A DNA stretch of 64,000 bases, taken from NCBI RefSeq assembly GCF_003854895.1, contig NZ_CP033966.1, forward strand, positions 248,001 to 312,000. The letters run 5' to 3'. Positions within the stretch are counted from its first letter, which is position 1. Each line of letters begins with the position of its first letter. Position numbers and translations under genes: made by a program. The notes beneath the pieces are model-generated. The model was given only the letters and a program-made list of their open reading frames with translations. It was not told the origin of the DNA and did not search any database. Positions 8,119 to 16,646 of the stretch are shown piece by piece. This DNA comes from Pigmentiphaga sp. H8. Its GTDB lineage: Bacteria; Pseudomonadota; Gammaproteobacteria; Burkholderiales; Burkholderiaceae_B.

Positions 8119-8817
8119 ATGGCCTCCACAGCGAAGACGAAGCCTGCCCGCGGCGGCAAGCAGAGCAGCGCCAACCAACGCCAGGCCGCGCCCAAACGCG
8201 CGGTGGGCGGGACCATGTTCGGCCTGATGGCGGGATTGCTGGTCGGCCTGCTGGTGGCCGTGCTGGTGGCGTTCTACATCACCAAGGCGCCGGTGCCCTT
8301 CGTCAGCAAGGGAACGCGGCCGGCGGCGCCCGCGCAGCCGCCCGATCCGGCCAATGCGCCGGATCCGAACCGCAGCCTTTACGGCAGGGACGGTCCCGCC
8401 GGCGCGCCGTCGGCCTCGGGTCCTTCGGCCACGCAGCCGGCACCCGCGCCGGTGCCCCAGGCCACCCGCGATCCGCTGGGAGACTTCCTGGCCAGCCAGA
8501 ACGTCGACAAGACCAGGAAGGGCGCGCAACCGTCCGCGCCGCCGGCAGCCGCTCCATCCCAGGCCCCCGCACCGGCGCCGGGCGCTTCGGGCACTTATTT
8601 CCTGCAGGTCGGCGCCTACCGCGTGATCGAGGATGCCGAGGCATTGAAGGCCAAGCTGGCCTTCATGGGGTTCGAGGCGCGCCTGGAGACGGCCGACGTG
8701 GCCGCCGGCACGGTGCACCGCGTACGCGTGGGGCCGTTCACCCGGCTCGACGACATGAACCGCACGCGCGCGCGCCTGGCCGAGAACGGCATCGAGGCCG
8801 CCGTCGTGAAGAAATGA
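8119..8817 (+). CDS. SPOR-domain (FtsN-like) inner-membrane protein
   Basis: A 232-residue bitopic protein. A basic N-terminus (KTKPARGGKQSS...PKRAVGG) is followed by one transmembrane helix at about residues 33-55 (GLMAGLLVGLLVAVLVAFYI), a long Pro/Ala-rich periplasmic linker, and a C-terminal SPOR domain from about residue 155 (GTYFLQVGAYRVIEDAEALKAKLAFMGFEA... VHRVRVGPFTRLDDMNRTRARL). SPOR domains bind denuded glycan strands at the division septum, and this architecture is that of FtsN. An exact FtsN role is inferred, since the N-terminal FtsA-binding part is short and poorly conserved. Placement between argS and dsbA is familiar from related betaproteobacteria. Confidence 0.88.
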   Translation: MASTAKTKPARGGKQSSANQRQAAPKRAVGGTMFGLMAGLLVGLLVAVLVAFYITKAPVPFVSKGTRPAAPAQPPDPANAPDPNRSLYGRDGPAGAPSASGPSATQPAPAPVPQATRDPLGDFLASQNVDKTRKGAQPSAPPAAAPSQAPAPAPGASGTYFLQVGAYRVIEDAEALKAKLAFMGFEARLETADVAAGTVHRVRVGPFTRLDDMNRTRARLAENGIEAAVVKK

Positions 8818-8908
8818 TCCGGATGGAACTTCGCGCCGCGTGCCGCGGTCCGAGTTTCCATCGCGCCCGGCCGGTCTGCCGTCCGGGCCACGTTATCAGA
8901 GGAATCCT

Positions 8909-9568
8909 ATGATCGGTCGCTACGCTTTCCGCCACATGTTCGCCGGCCTGGCCTTGGCCGCCGGTTTCGTCGCCGCCCTGCCGGGCACCGCCCAGGCGCA
9001 GCAGCCGCGCGAAGGCACCGAGTACATCCGCCTGCAGCAGCCCCAGGCCACCGATTCGCCGGGCAAGATCGAGGTCACCGAGTTCTTCTGGTATAGCTGC
9101 CCGCACTGCAACGCGTTGGAGCCGAGCCTGGAGTCCTGGTTCAAGAAGCTGCCGGCCGATGTCGTGGTGCGCCGCGTGCCGGTGCGCTTCAATGCCGGCA
9201 TGGAGCCGCAGCAGCGCCTGTACTACACCCTGGAAGCCCTGGGCAAGGTCGACCAGCTGCACCGCATGGTCTTCACCGCCATCCACGAACAGCGTCAGCC
9301 GCTGAACACGGCCAATCGCATTTTCGACTGGGCCGAGAAGCAGGGCCTGGACCGTGCCCAGTTCACGGCCGCCTACAACTCCTTCGGCGTCCAGAGCAAG
9401 GTGCAGCGCGCCACCAAGCTGGCCGAAGCCTACAAGATTGACGGCGTGCCCACCCTGGCCATCAACGGCCGCTACCTGACCTCGCCGTCGCTGACCGGCA
9501 GCAATCTCGGCGCTCTCCAGGTCGCGGACTTCCTGATCGGGAAAGAAAGGACCCCCCCTACGCGCTGA
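8909..9568 (+). CDS. dsbA: Thiol:disulfide interchange protein DsbA
   Basis: Periplasmic oxidase that introduces disulfide bonds into exported proteins. The 219-residue precursor has a Sec signal peptide (cleavage expected after GTAQA, about residue 30) and a thioredoxin fold with the DsbA-type active site CPHC at residues 64-67 in FFWYSCPHCNALEP. The cis-proline loop is GVPTLAING near the C-terminus. The start at 8909 is supported by AGAGGAAT upstream. The last codons, reading RTPPTR then stop, lie inside a copy of a 74-bp intergenic repeat, so the C-terminal tail has been supplied by that element. A strong terminator follows. Confidence 0.95.
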   Translation: MIGRYAFRHMFAGLALAAGFVAALPGTAQAQQPREGTEYIRLQQPQATDSPGKIEVTEFFWYSCPHCNALEPSLESWFKKLPADVVVRRVPVRFNAGMEPQQRLYYTLEALGKVDQLHRMVFTAIHEQRQPLNTANRIFDWAEKQGLDRAQFTAAYNSFGVQSKVQRATKLAEAYKIDGVPTLAINGRYLTSPSLTGSNLGALQVADFLIGKERTPPTR

Positions 9569-9625
9569 CGCGCGCCCCCCAGGGGGCGGCACTGGCGGAC
9601 CGGCGGAGCCGGATCCGCTGTGCCC
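9552..9625 (+). repeat. 74-bp GC-rich interspersed repeat, copy 1
   Basis: Begins with a run of seven C, continues TACGCGCTGACGCG, then GCCCCCCAGGGGGC (a short palindrome), GGACCGGCGGAGCCGG (a second stem) and GGATCCGC, ending GTGCCC. It is identical to the copy at 20196-20269 except for one base near the end. A diverged inverted copy lies at 56191-56273. It overlaps the 3' end of dsbA and supplies its stop codon. The potential stems suggest a mobile palindromic unit or a transcript 3'-end structure. No coding capacity is seen. Confidence 0.85.
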
Positions 9626-9648
9626 TGGGTCTGGATCGTGGATACGAG

Positions 9649-9689
9649 AACGGCCTTGCATTCAATGGTGCAAGGCCGTTTTTGTTTTT
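9649..9689 (+). terminator. Strong intrinsic terminator after dsbA
   Basis: A perfect 12-bp stem (AACGGCCTTGCA with TGCAAGGCCGTT) around the loop TTCAATGG, followed by TTTGTTTTT. It ends the argS-SPOR-dsbA transcript and separates it from the convergent oxidase gene. Confidence 0.92.
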
Positions 9690-9699
9690 CTGGAGAAAG

Positions 9700-11139
9700 T
9701 CAGGATTGGGGGGAGGGGCCGAAGTGAACCTGGCCCAGCGCATGCCCGGGGTCGATGGCCTGCTGGATCTTGCCCGACAGCGCTTGCGCCTCGGGCGAGG
9801 CATAGCGGTGGTAGAAGCGTTCGTTGTAGGGGCCGACGCCGTGTTCGGCGCTGAAGCTGCCGCCGAACTGGCGGACTACCAGGTCGTAGATCGCCAGCCG
9901 TAGTTTTTCCACGGTGTCCGTGTCGTAGGCGGGCGTGGCGTCGTGGGGCCAGACGATGTTGAAGTGGGTGCCGCCGTCGGCCCAGTGGCCGAAGTCGAAC
10001 AGACGCAGCCAGGGAAAGTCGGATTCCAGCATCCGCCGCGCGGTGGTCTGGAAGTCGACCATCGAGGAACGCGGCACGGCGATGTCGAAGGCGATCAGCT
10101 TGCCCTGGTGGCGGATGGATTCGCTGATGGAATGGCGGATCTTCCAGAGGTCGGGGCCGCCATCCAGCACGGCGTTGGCCACGAGCACGTCGAACTGCCG
10201 TTCCAGGAAGTCGTTCAGCGCCGACTGCAGGTCTACGCCCAGCACTTCGCGCGACGAGGTGGCGGCCAGTTCCACCAGCAGGCAGTAGTCGGGAATGGGC
10301 TCGGGGGCAAAGGGATTGGCGACGCCGGGCACGTGGTCGATGACGGACTGGACGGTGGAGCTGGACATGCCTTCGTAGGCGGTCAGGAAATCGCCGAACT
10401 CACTCTCCAGCGCGATCAGCAGTTCCAGCACGGCTTCCTGGCTGGTGGGCACGATCAGCGCGGTGGCCGTCTGGCGGGGCAGCGGATGGACCTGCACCAC
10501 GGCGCGGGTGATGATGCCGCCCGCGCCGCTCACGCCGACGAAGAACTGCTTGAGGTCGTAGCCGGTATTGTTCTTGCGCAGGCCGCTCATCAGATCGAGC
10601 ACCTGCCCGGGCGGATCGGCCAGCACGACTTCGATGCCCAGCAGGTTGTGGCGCACGTCGCCGTAGCGGATCAGCCGCGAGCCGCCGGTGTTGGTGGCGA
10701 TCATGCCGCCCAGCGAGGGGTTGGCGCCCAGGTCGATGGGAAAGCACAGCCCATGGTCGGCCAGCTTGTCGTTCAGTTCCTGCAGCGTGACGCCGGCACC
10801 GACGGTGGCGGTGCGGTTGGCGCGGTCGATCGCGATCTCGCCGCGCAGCCGCTCCAGGCTCAGCACGACCTGGGTGCCGCTGGCGTTCGGCGTGCTGGCG
10901 GCCACGAGACCGGTATTGGCGCCCTGGGCGATCAGCGGCGTGCCGGTGTCCACGCAGTAGCGCACCACTGTGGCCACCTCGGCGGCCGAGCCGGGCCGAA
11001 CCACCAGGGCGGCCTTGCCATCGCCATAGCGGGCGCCGGTCTCGTAGCGGGCCTTGTCCGCGGGATCGGCATAGACATTCGCCTGGCCGACCAGTCCGGC
11101 CAGCGCGGCGTGCACATCGGAAATGGGAAGGGACGTCAT
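9700..11139 (-). CDS. FAD-binding oxidoreductase (D-2-hydroxyacid dehydrogenase family)
   Basis: A 479-residue flavoprotein of the GlcD/D-lactate/D-2-hydroxyglutarate dehydrogenase family. The N-terminal FAD_binding_4 domain shows VVRPGSAAEVATVVRYC, the pyrophosphate loop region PLIAQGANTGLVAAS, GAGVTLQELND and the conserved GANPSLGGMIATNTGGSRLIRYGDVRHNLLGIEVVL. The C-terminal oxidase domain includes the metal-site-like HFNIVWP and the family-ending GGSFSAEHGVGPYN. It is expected to oxidise a D-2-hydroxy acid and pass electrons to quinone or an electron-transfer protein. The precise substrate is not readable. Start at 11139, preceded by AGAGAG. Single gene, convergent with dsbA. Confidence 0.85.
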   Translation of the reverse strand: MTSLPISDVHAALAGLVGQANVYADPADKARYETGARYGDGKAALVVRPGSAAEVATVVRYCVDTGTPLIAQGANTGLVAASTPNASGTQVVLSLERLRGEIAIDRANRTATVGAGVTLQELNDKLADHGLCFPIDLGANPSLGGMIATNTGGSRLIRYGDVRHNLLGIEVVLADPPGQVLDLMSGLRKNNTGYDLKQFFVGVSGAGGIITRAVVQVHPLPRQTATALIVPTSQEAVLELLIALESEFGDFLTAYEGMSSSTVQSVIDHVPGVANPFAPEPIPDYCLLVELAATSSREVLGVDLQSALNDFLERQFDVLVANAVLDGGPDLWKIRHSISESIRHQGKLIAFDIAVPRSSMVDFQTTARRMLESDFPWLRLFDFGHWADGGTHFNIVWPHDATPAYDTDTVEKLRLAIYDLVVRQFGGSFSAEHGVGPYNERFYHRYASPEAQALSGKIQQAIDPGHALGQVHFGPSPQS

Positions 11140-11313
11140 CTTGCTCTCTGTGGTGCCGCGGACGCGGTTCTTTCCGCAGTATCGCAGATTCATCCATGGC
11201 CGGCCGGCTTGGCTTCCCGGCGACAAAGGGGGTAGGCGAGGCCGGCCTCTTAATGATTTTTGGTAAGAACTACATGATTAAAGGTGATAATGATGGGCTT
11301 ACGAGAGGGGAGC

Positions 11314-12066
11314 ATGAACGTCTTCATCACTGGCGCGAGCAGCGGCATCGGCCAGGCGCTGGCGCGCCGCTATGCGGCGCTTGGCGCGACCCTGGGGCTG
11401 GTGGGCCGGCGGCGGGAGGCCTTGCAGGCGCTGGCCGCGTCGCTGCCGGGCACGCACCGCTGCTATGCGCTGGACGTGCGTGACCGCGATGCCCTGCATG
11501 CGGCGGCCCGGGATTTCCTGGCCTTGGGCGGCACCGATCTGGTGATCGCCAATGCCGGCATCAGCACCGGCACGCTGACCGAGGAAATGGAAGATTTCGA
11601 CGCTTTCCGCGCCGTGATCGACACCAACCTGATCGCCATGGTGGCGACCTTCGAACCGTTCATCCCCGCCATGAAGCAGGCCGGCCGGGGCCACCTGGCG
11701 GGCATCGCCAGCGTGGCCGGCATACGCGGACTGCCCGGCGCGGGGGCGTACAGCGCGTCCAAGGCGGCCGTCATCGCCTATTGCGAAAGCCTGCGCAACG
11801 AGTTGTCGCCCCAGGGCATACGCGTCTCGACCATCGCGCCCGGCTATATCCGCACGCCCATGACCGCGCGCAATCCGTATTCGATGCCGTTCCTGATGGA
11901 TGCCGACGTGTTCGCCGCGAAGGCCTCCCGCGCCTTGGACCGCGGCGTCCGCTACACCGTCATTCCCTGGCAGATGGGCATCGTCGCCAAGCTGATGCGC
12001 CTGTTGCCCGATGCCGTCTACGACCACTTCGCCGTGCGCGCGCCGCGCAAGCCGCGCCACCTCTGA
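11314..12066 (+). CDS. Short-chain dehydrogenase/reductase
   Basis: A 250-residue SDR with all classical motifs: the Rossmann loop TGASSGIG near residue 7, LDVRDRDAL, NAGIS near residue 84, and the YSASK catalytic Tyr/Lys pair near 149-153, then IAPGYIRTPM. It reduces or oxidises an unidentified carbonyl or alcohol with NAD(P)H. The C-terminal RALDRGVRYTVIPWQMGIVAKLMRLLPDAVYDHF resembles the membrane-associated SDRs often annotated near cyclopropane or lipid genes. The ATG at 11314 has GAGGGGAG directly upstream and is preferred over the one at 11284. Thirty bases separate it from the SulP gene, so an operon is likely. Confidence 0.88.
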   Translation: MNVFITGASSGIGQALARRYAALGATLGLVGRRREALQALAASLPGTHRCYALDVRDRDALHAAARDFLALGGTDLVIANAGISTGTLTEEMEDFDAFRAVIDTNLIAMVATFEPFIPAMKQAGRGHLAGIASVAGIRGLPGAGAYSASKAAVIAYCESLRNELSPQGIRVSTIAPGYIRTPMTARNPYSMPFLMDADVFAAKASRALDRGVRYTVIPWQMGIVAKLMRLLPDAVYDHFAVRAPRKPRHL

Positions 12067-12096
12067 CCTCGCCGATCCCGACCCGGCGCATTTTCC

Positions 12097-13785
12097 ATGT
12101 CCGCTCTGCTCGCCCGCTATCTTCCCTTCCTGAACTGGCCCCGGCCCAACGCCGCCGATCTGGCCGCCGATGCCCGGGCCGGCTTCACGCTCGGCCTGAT
12201 CCTGGTGCCGCAGGCCGTGGCCTACGCCATGCTGGCCGGCATGCCGCCCATCACCGGCTTGTACGCCGCGCTGATTCCGCCGGTGATCAGCGTGCTGTGG
12301 GGATCGTGCCAATTGCTGGGCGCAGGGCCCGTCGCGCTGACCAGCATGCTGGTGGCGGGATCGCTGTCGGGCATGGCGGCAGCCGAGTCGGCGCGCTGGG
12401 TCGAGCTGGCGATCTGGCTGGCGCTGATGGCGGGCGCGATCCAGATGCTGATCGGCGCGACCCGGCTGGGCATGGTGGTGAACTTCCTGCCGGGCTCCGT
12501 CGTGGGCGCGTTCACCCAGGCCGCCGCGTTGCTGATCATGCTGTCGCAACTGCCCGCCATGCTGGGACTGGACTGGAGCGGGGCGCGCGGCGCGCTGGCC
12601 GCGGCCGATCCGCGCGGCCTGCTGGGCAGCGTGGACTGGACCGCGTTCGCCTTCGGCGTGGGGACGCTGGTGTTCCTGTCCGCGCTGAAGAAGCACAGCA
12701 AGCGCCTGCCCATCGTGCTGGCGGCCGCGCTGGTGACGGGCCTGGTCAGCTGGGCCATCGGCTATGGCGAACGGGGCGGCGCGGTGGTCGGGACGCTGCC
12801 GGCCGGCCTGCCGCAGTTCACCGTGCCGGCATTGCTGGACTGGGAAGACTACCGCAGCCTGCTGCCCGCGGCGGCGGTGATCGCGCTGGTCAGTTTCGTC
12901 GAGGCGCTGTCCAGCGCCAAGACCATCTCGCGCAGCACGCGCCGGCGCTGGAACGAGGACCAGGAGTTCATCGGCCAGGGGCTGGCCAAGATCGCCAGCG
13001 GCCTGAGCGGCGCCTTTCCGGTCAGCGCCTCGTTCTCGCGCTCGGCGCTGAACCTGTTCGTGGGCGCGCGCTCGGGCTGGTCCGCATTGTTCGCCTTCGT
13101 CTGCGTGCTGGCGAGCCTGCTGTTCCTGACCCCGGCCATCGCCCACCTGCCACGGGCCTTCCTGGCGGCCGTCATCATCGTGCCGGTGTCCAACCTGGTC
13201 GCGCCGCGCTTCTTCCTCCGGCTGTGGGCCACGTCGCGCGCCGAGGCCATCATCGCCGCGTCCACGGCCGTGGCCACCCTGATCGCCGCGCCCCAGTTGC
13301 AGTGGGGCATCCTGGCCGGCTTCATCCTGTCCCTGGGCTACTTCCTGTACCAGCGTTCGCACCCCCGCATCGTCGAGGTGGCCGTCCATGCCGACGGCAC
13401 GCTGCGGGACCGCCTGCGTTTCGGCCTGCCGCCGCTGGCGCCGGACCTGCTGGCGGTGCGCATGGACGCCGGGCTGAGCTTCGTCACGGCCAATCCGCTG
13501 GAGCATTTCGTGATCGAACGCTGCCGGGCCGATCCCGGCATCAAGCGCGTGCTGATCTACGCGGGGCCGATCAACAGCATCGACGTGACCGGAGTCGACA
13601 CGCTCATCTACCTGATCGGGACGCTGCGCGACCAGGGCGTGGACCTGTACCTGGCGGGCGTGAAGAAACAGGTGGAAGACGTATTCGATACCGCGGGCGT
13701 CACGGCCATGCTGCCGCCCCACCACATATTCCGTACCGAGCGCGAGGCCATCGCCGAACTGACGGCGGGCGCGCTCAGGCCTTGA
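12097..13785 (+). CDS. SulP-family inorganic anion transporter with STAS domain
   Basis: A 562-residue inner-membrane transporter of the SulP/SLC26 family. It begins with FTLGLILVPQAVAYAMLAGMPPITGLYAALIPPVI, the diagnostic early signature, and has about 12-14 membrane segments. A cytoplasmic STAS domain occupies roughly residues 430-560 (GLSFVTANPLEHFVIERC... LIYAGPINSIDVTGVDTLIYLI). Family members move sulfate, bicarbonate, C4-dicarboxylates or other anions. The substrate here is undetermined, and no carbonic anhydrase or sulfate gene is adjacent. The 3' end overlaps the end of the convergent LysR gene by 11 bases. Confidence 0.9.
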   Translation: MSALLARYLPFLNWPRPNAADLAADARAGFTLGLILVPQAVAYAMLAGMPPITGLYAALIPPVISVLWGSCQLLGAGPVALTSMLVAGSLSGMAAAESARWVELAIWLALMAGAIQMLIGATRLGMVVNFLPGSVVGAFTQAAALLIMLSQLPAMLGLDWSGARGALAAADPRGLLGSVDWTAFAFGVGTLVFLSALKKHSKRLPIVLAAALVTGLVSWAIGYGERGGAVVGTLPAGLPQFTVPALLDWEDYRSLLPAAAVIALVSFVEALSSAKTISRSTRRRWNEDQEFIGQGLAKIASGLSGAFPVSASFSRSALNLFVGARSGWSALFAFVCVLASLLFLTPAIAHLPRAFLAAVIIVPVSNLVAPRFFLRLWATSRAEAIIAASTAVATLIAAPQLQWGILAGFILSLGYFLYQRSHPRIVEVAVHADGTLRDRLRFGLPPLAPDLLAVRMDAGLSFVTANPLEHFVIERCRADPGIKRVLIYAGPINSIDVTGVDTLIYLIGTLRDQGVDLYLAGVKKQVEDVFDTAGVTAMLPPHHIFRTEREAIAELTAGALRP

Positions 13786-14635
13786 GCAGCTCCTCCAGCA
13801 TCCAGGCGCCGGCGGGGCCCAGGGGATGCTGGTTGGACCACACCACGTCCACCGGCAGCAGGCGCTCCTGGCCGGGCACCTGCAACTCCACCAGCCTGCC
13901 CGCGGCGAAATGGGTCACGAGCCAGCGCGGCATCCTGGCCCAGCCGAAATTCATGACCGCCATCTCCAGCAGCATCAGATAGTAAGGCGCCGACCAGGTG
14001 CGGCCTCGCGCGATGCGGCGGCCGTCCTCCTCGTAGGGCGCGATGCGCAGTTCGCGCGCTTCGCGCAGGTCGGCCTCGGTGACCGTGCCGGACTTCGCCA
14101 GCGGATGGTCCTTGCCCGTGACCACCACCATTTCCGACAGGTCCGGCAGCGTGCGGTGCTCCACGTCGGGCGGGTACTGCTCTTGCGCGCGCACCAGTCC
14201 CAGATTGGCACGGCCGCGCTGCACGGTGGCGACCGTGTCCCAGTCCTCGGACATCATGCATTCGAACTCGATGTCGGGATACTTGCGATCGAGCGCGGCC
14301 AGGATGGCCTCGAAGCGCTCGGACTGGTAGGTATCGGACAGCGCCAGCGTAAGCCGCGCCTCGTGCCCCTGGGCATAGCGGCCAGCGGCGCGGCCCAGTT
14401 GTTCGGCGCTGGCCAGGACCTGGGCCGCCTCCACCAGCAGCGCCCGCCCCGCCGGGGTCAGCGTGGGCTGGCGGGTGGCGCGGTTGAACAACTGCACGCC
14501 CAGGTCGATTTCCAGGTTGGCGATGCTTTCGCTGATGCTCGACTGGCGCTTGCCCAGCTTGCGCGCGGCGGCCGAGAACGAACCCAGCGCGGCCGCCTGG
14601 GTGAAGGCCGCAAGCGCTTCCAGGGAATAAGCCAT
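13775..14635 (-). CDS. LysR-type regulator divergent from a PACE efflux gene
   Basis: A 286-residue LTTR. The N-terminal winged helix (LEALAAFTQAAALGSFSAAARKLGKRQSSISESIANLE) is followed by the linker helix and an effector domain with LTLALSDTYQSERFEAILAAL. It is transcribed away from the PACE efflux gene across 97 bases that hold the inverted repeat ATCGGA-AAA-TCCGAT. The pairing parallels AceR/AceI of Acinetobacter, in which the LysR protein activates the efflux pump. That makes it the likely activator here, perhaps responding to a diamine or biocide. Ligand identity is inferred by analogy only. Confidence 0.85.
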   Translation of the reverse strand: MAYSLEALAAFTQAAALGSFSAAARKLGKRQSSISESIANLEIDLGVQLFNRATRQPTLTPAGRALLVEAAQVLASAEQLGRAAGRYAQGHEARLTLALSDTYQSERFEAILAALDRKYPDIEFECMMSEDWDTVATVQRGRANLGLVRAQEQYPPDVEHRTLPDLSEMVVVTGKDHPLAKSGTVTEADLREARELRIAPYEEDGRRIARGRTWSAPYYLMLLEMAVMNFGWARMPRWLVTHFAAGRLVELQVPGQERLLPVDVVWSNQHPLGPAGAWMLEELLKA

Positions 14636-14647
14636 GCCCCGCTTTCT

Positions 14648-14662
14648 ATCGGAAAATCCGAT
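14648..14662. promoter_or_regulatory. Inverted repeat in the LysR/PACE divergent promoter
   Basis: ATCGGA and TCCGAT are separated by AAA, 13 bases upstream of the regulator ATG and about 70 bases before the efflux gene. It fits the short interrupted palindrome to which LysR proteins anchor, and is the best candidate for the shared operator. Confidence 0.5.
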
Positions 14663-14732
14663 GGTAATTACATTTTATTTAACGGAAGTATGGCAGAAAA
14701 TACCGATACGACATCAACGGAAGAGGTTGAAC

Positions 14733-15173
14733 GTGTTGCAGAACAAGAAATCGCTGCGTGAGCGCCTGGCGCACGCCCTGTGCTTCGAGATCATCGCGGT
14801 GGCGCTGTGCGCGCCCGTGCTGGCCTGGGTTATGGGCAAGCCGCTGCTGCATATGGGTGCGCTGACGGCAGTGATCTCGCTCATCGCCATGCTGTGGAAC
14901 ATGGTCTACAACGCCGGCTTCGAGCGCGTGGAGCGCAGCCTGGGCTGGGTGCGCGACACGCGGGTGCGGATGATCCACGCGCTGGGCTTCGAGTCCGGCC
15001 TGATCCTGATCGTGGTCCCGCTGGCGGCGTGGTGGCTGAGCATTTCGCTGTGGGAAGCGCTGGTGCTGGATATCGGGTTGCTGCTGTTCTTCCTGCCGTA
15101 TACCTACGTGTATAACCTGGCGTATGACCGGCTGCGCGTGCACTGGATGCGGGAGGCGTGTCCCGGCGCTTAA
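14733..15173 (+). CDS. PACE-family multidrug efflux transporter
   Basis: A 146-residue inner-membrane protein with four transmembrane helices in two tandem bacterial transmembrane pair domains. The first is about residues 6-72 (ERLAHALCFEIIAVALCAPVLAW... NMVYNAGFERVE) and the second about 79-140 (RMIHALGFESGLILIVVPLAAWWL... PYTYVYNLAYDRLR). The conserved RxxHALxFE and N-x-x-Y/F-N-x-x-F/YD blocks appear twice. This is the PACE family (AceI is the prototype), exporting chlorhexidine and similar cations, with short-chain diamines as likely natural substrates. The start is taken as the GTG at 14733, behind GGAAGAGG. An upstream in-frame ATG at 14634 would overlap the regulator start and is unlikely. 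Confidence 0.88.
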   Translation: MLQNKKSLRERLAHALCFEIIAVALCAPVLAWVMGKPLLHMGALTAVISLIAMLWNMVYNAGFERVERSLGWVRDTRVRMIHALGFESGLILIVVPLAAWWLSISLWEALVLDIGLLLFFLPYTYVYNLAYDRLRVHWMREACPGA

Positions 15174-15184
15174 GCCAGGGGTAA

Positions 15185-15368
15185 GCCCCGACTGCCATCC
15201 TCCGCAGCACCGCGCCGGCTTCGGAAACGATCACGCAGAACGTCACCAACAACTACTACGACAGCGGGAACGACGGCCGCCCGGATGCGGGCGGCGATGC
15301 GCAGGCCTATGACACGTCGGCCTACGATTCCTTCTGACGATACGTTCCCGGACGACGACTTCGTCTGA
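15185..15368 (+). pseudogene. Decayed C-terminal fragment of a DUF2076-like gene
   Basis: The frame after a stop at 15182 reads SETITQNVTNNYYDSGND, then GGDAQAYDTSAYDSF and stop at 15335. Shifting by one base just before that stop continues SDDTFPDDDFV and stop at 15366. The TNNYY block and the acidic tail ending in DDDFV resemble the C-terminus of DUF2076 periplasmic proteins, which end in Asp-rich tails. No N-terminal part or start codon is seen upstream. It is therefore best read as a truncated, frameshifted relic left downstream of the PACE gene. The family assignment is from memory and moderate. Confidence 0.45.
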
Positions 15369-15386
15369 CGGCCGCCCCAGGCCCGG

Positions 15387-16646
15387 TCAGGCCTGGTCCA
15401 GCGCCCGCACGTCGGCCCGCCGCCACCACAGCAGAGCCATGCCGGGCAGGGCGATCACCACGGTGACCAGGAAGAAGGTCGGCCAGCCGTAGTTTTCCAC
15501 CATGGGCGGAGCCAGCGGCCCGGCCAGGTAGGTGCGCCCCACGGCCGACAGGGCGGACAGCAGCGCGAACTGGGTGGCCGAGAAACGGTGGTCGCACAGG
15601 CCCATGAGCAGGGCCACGAAGGCGGCCGTGCCCATGCCGCCGCACAGGTTCTCGATGCCGACGGCGGCGGCCATCAGCAGGATGCTCTTGGGGCTGATGG
15701 CGAGCAGCCAGAATCCCAGGTTGGAGACGGCCTGCAGCAGGCCGAACAGCATCAGCGACCGGAACAGCCCCAGCTTGGCCAGCAGCGAACCGCCCGCCAG
15801 CGCGCCGATGATGGTGGCGCCCAGGCCCAGCACCTTGTTGATGGTGCCGACCTCGGTGGCGGAGAAGCCCGCGCCCCGGATCAGGAAGGCGGTGGACAGG
15901 CTGCCGGCGAAGGCGTCGCCCAGCTTGTAGAGCACGATCAGCACCAGCAGCACGATGGCGCCGGGGCGGCGGAAGAATTCGACCAGCGGTCCGGTCACGG
16001 CCTCGGCCAGCGTGCGGGGCGCGGCGGCGGGGGTTTCGGGCTCGGGGGCCCACAGCGTGGCCAGGACCGCCAGTCCCATCAGGCCGCCCATCAGCATGTA
16101 CATGTTGCCCCAGCCCAGCCAGCTGTCGGCGATGACCAGGGCCAGGCCGCCCGATACCAGCATGGCCAGCCGGTAGCCCAGCACGGACACCGCGGCGCCG
16201 GCGCCGCGTTCTTCCTTGCGCAGTACGTCGGTCCGGTAGGCGTCGAAGGCGATATCTTGCGAGGACGAGCAGAAGGCGACGAACACCGCGATCAGCGCCA
16301 GCGGCAGCAGGGCATTGCTGGGCGAGAGCAGGCCCATGGCCATGATGGCGAGCGCCAGCAGCAATTGCGTGACCACCATCCAGCCGCGCCGGCGGCCCAG
16401 CAGCGGCGGCGTGTAGCGGTCCATCAGCGGCGCCCACAGGAACTTCAGCGTGTAGGCGGAGCCGACCAGGGTCAAAAAGCCGATGGCCTGCAGCGACACG
16501 CCGTCCACGGTGGCCCAGGCCTGCAGCGTGCCGCTGGTCAGCGCCAGGGGCAGGCCGCTGGCGAAGCCCAGGGCCAGCAGCGGCGCGACGCGCCGGTTCG
16601 TGTACAGCGACGAGGCGGCCGCGGGCGCCTCCGGGCGGGCGTTCAA
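15387..16646 (-). CDS. ampG: AmpG-like muropeptide MFS permease
   Basis: A 419-residue, 12-helix transporter of the AmpG branch of the major facilitator superfamily, expected to import GlcNAc-anhydroMurNAc peptides for cell-wall recycling. Family features are RVAPLLALGFASGLPLALTSGTLQAW at the start, FLTLVGSAYTLKFLWAPLMDRYTPPLLGRRRGW (a classic AmpG block), SSSQDIAFDAYRTDVL and LYKLGDAFAGSLSTAFLIRGAGFS. It is shorter than E. coli AmpG because it lacks two extra helices, as is common in this lineage. The ATG at 16646 overlaps the stop of the upstream 109-codon gene by 4 bases, so they are co-translated. AmpG activity also affects AmpR-type beta-lactamase induction, but no such gene is in view. 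Confidence 0.82.
   Translation of the reverse strand: MNARPEAPAAASSLYTNRRVAPLLALGFASGLPLALTSGTLQAWATVDGVSLQAIGFLTLVGSAYTLKFLWAPLMDRYTPPLLGRRRGWMVVTQLLLALAIMAMGLLSPSNALLPLALIAVFVAFCSSSQDIAFDAYRTDVLRKEERGAGAAVSVLGYRLAMLVSGGLALVIADSWLGWGNMYMLMGGLMGLAVLATLWAPEPETPAAAPRTLAEAVTGPLVEFFRRPGAIVLLVLIVLYKLGDAFAGSLSTAFLIRGAGFSATEVGTINKVLGLGATIIGALAGGSLLAKLGLFRSLMLFGLLQAVSNLGFWLLAISPKSILLMAAAVGIENLCGGMGTAAFVALLMGLCDHRFSATQFALLSALSAVGRTYLAGPLAPPMVENYGWPTFFLVTVVIALPGMALLWWRRADVRALDQA

Noticed and set aside
6385..8718. A 777-codon open frame on the minus strand across argS and the SPOR gene
   Set aside because: Composition is that of a GC shadow. The plus strand holds intact ArgS motifs through the same bases.
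11299..13725. A long minus-strand frame opposite the SDR and SulP genes
   Set aside because: Low-complexity His/Gln/Arg-rich translation with no domain. The plus-strand genes are clear and complete.
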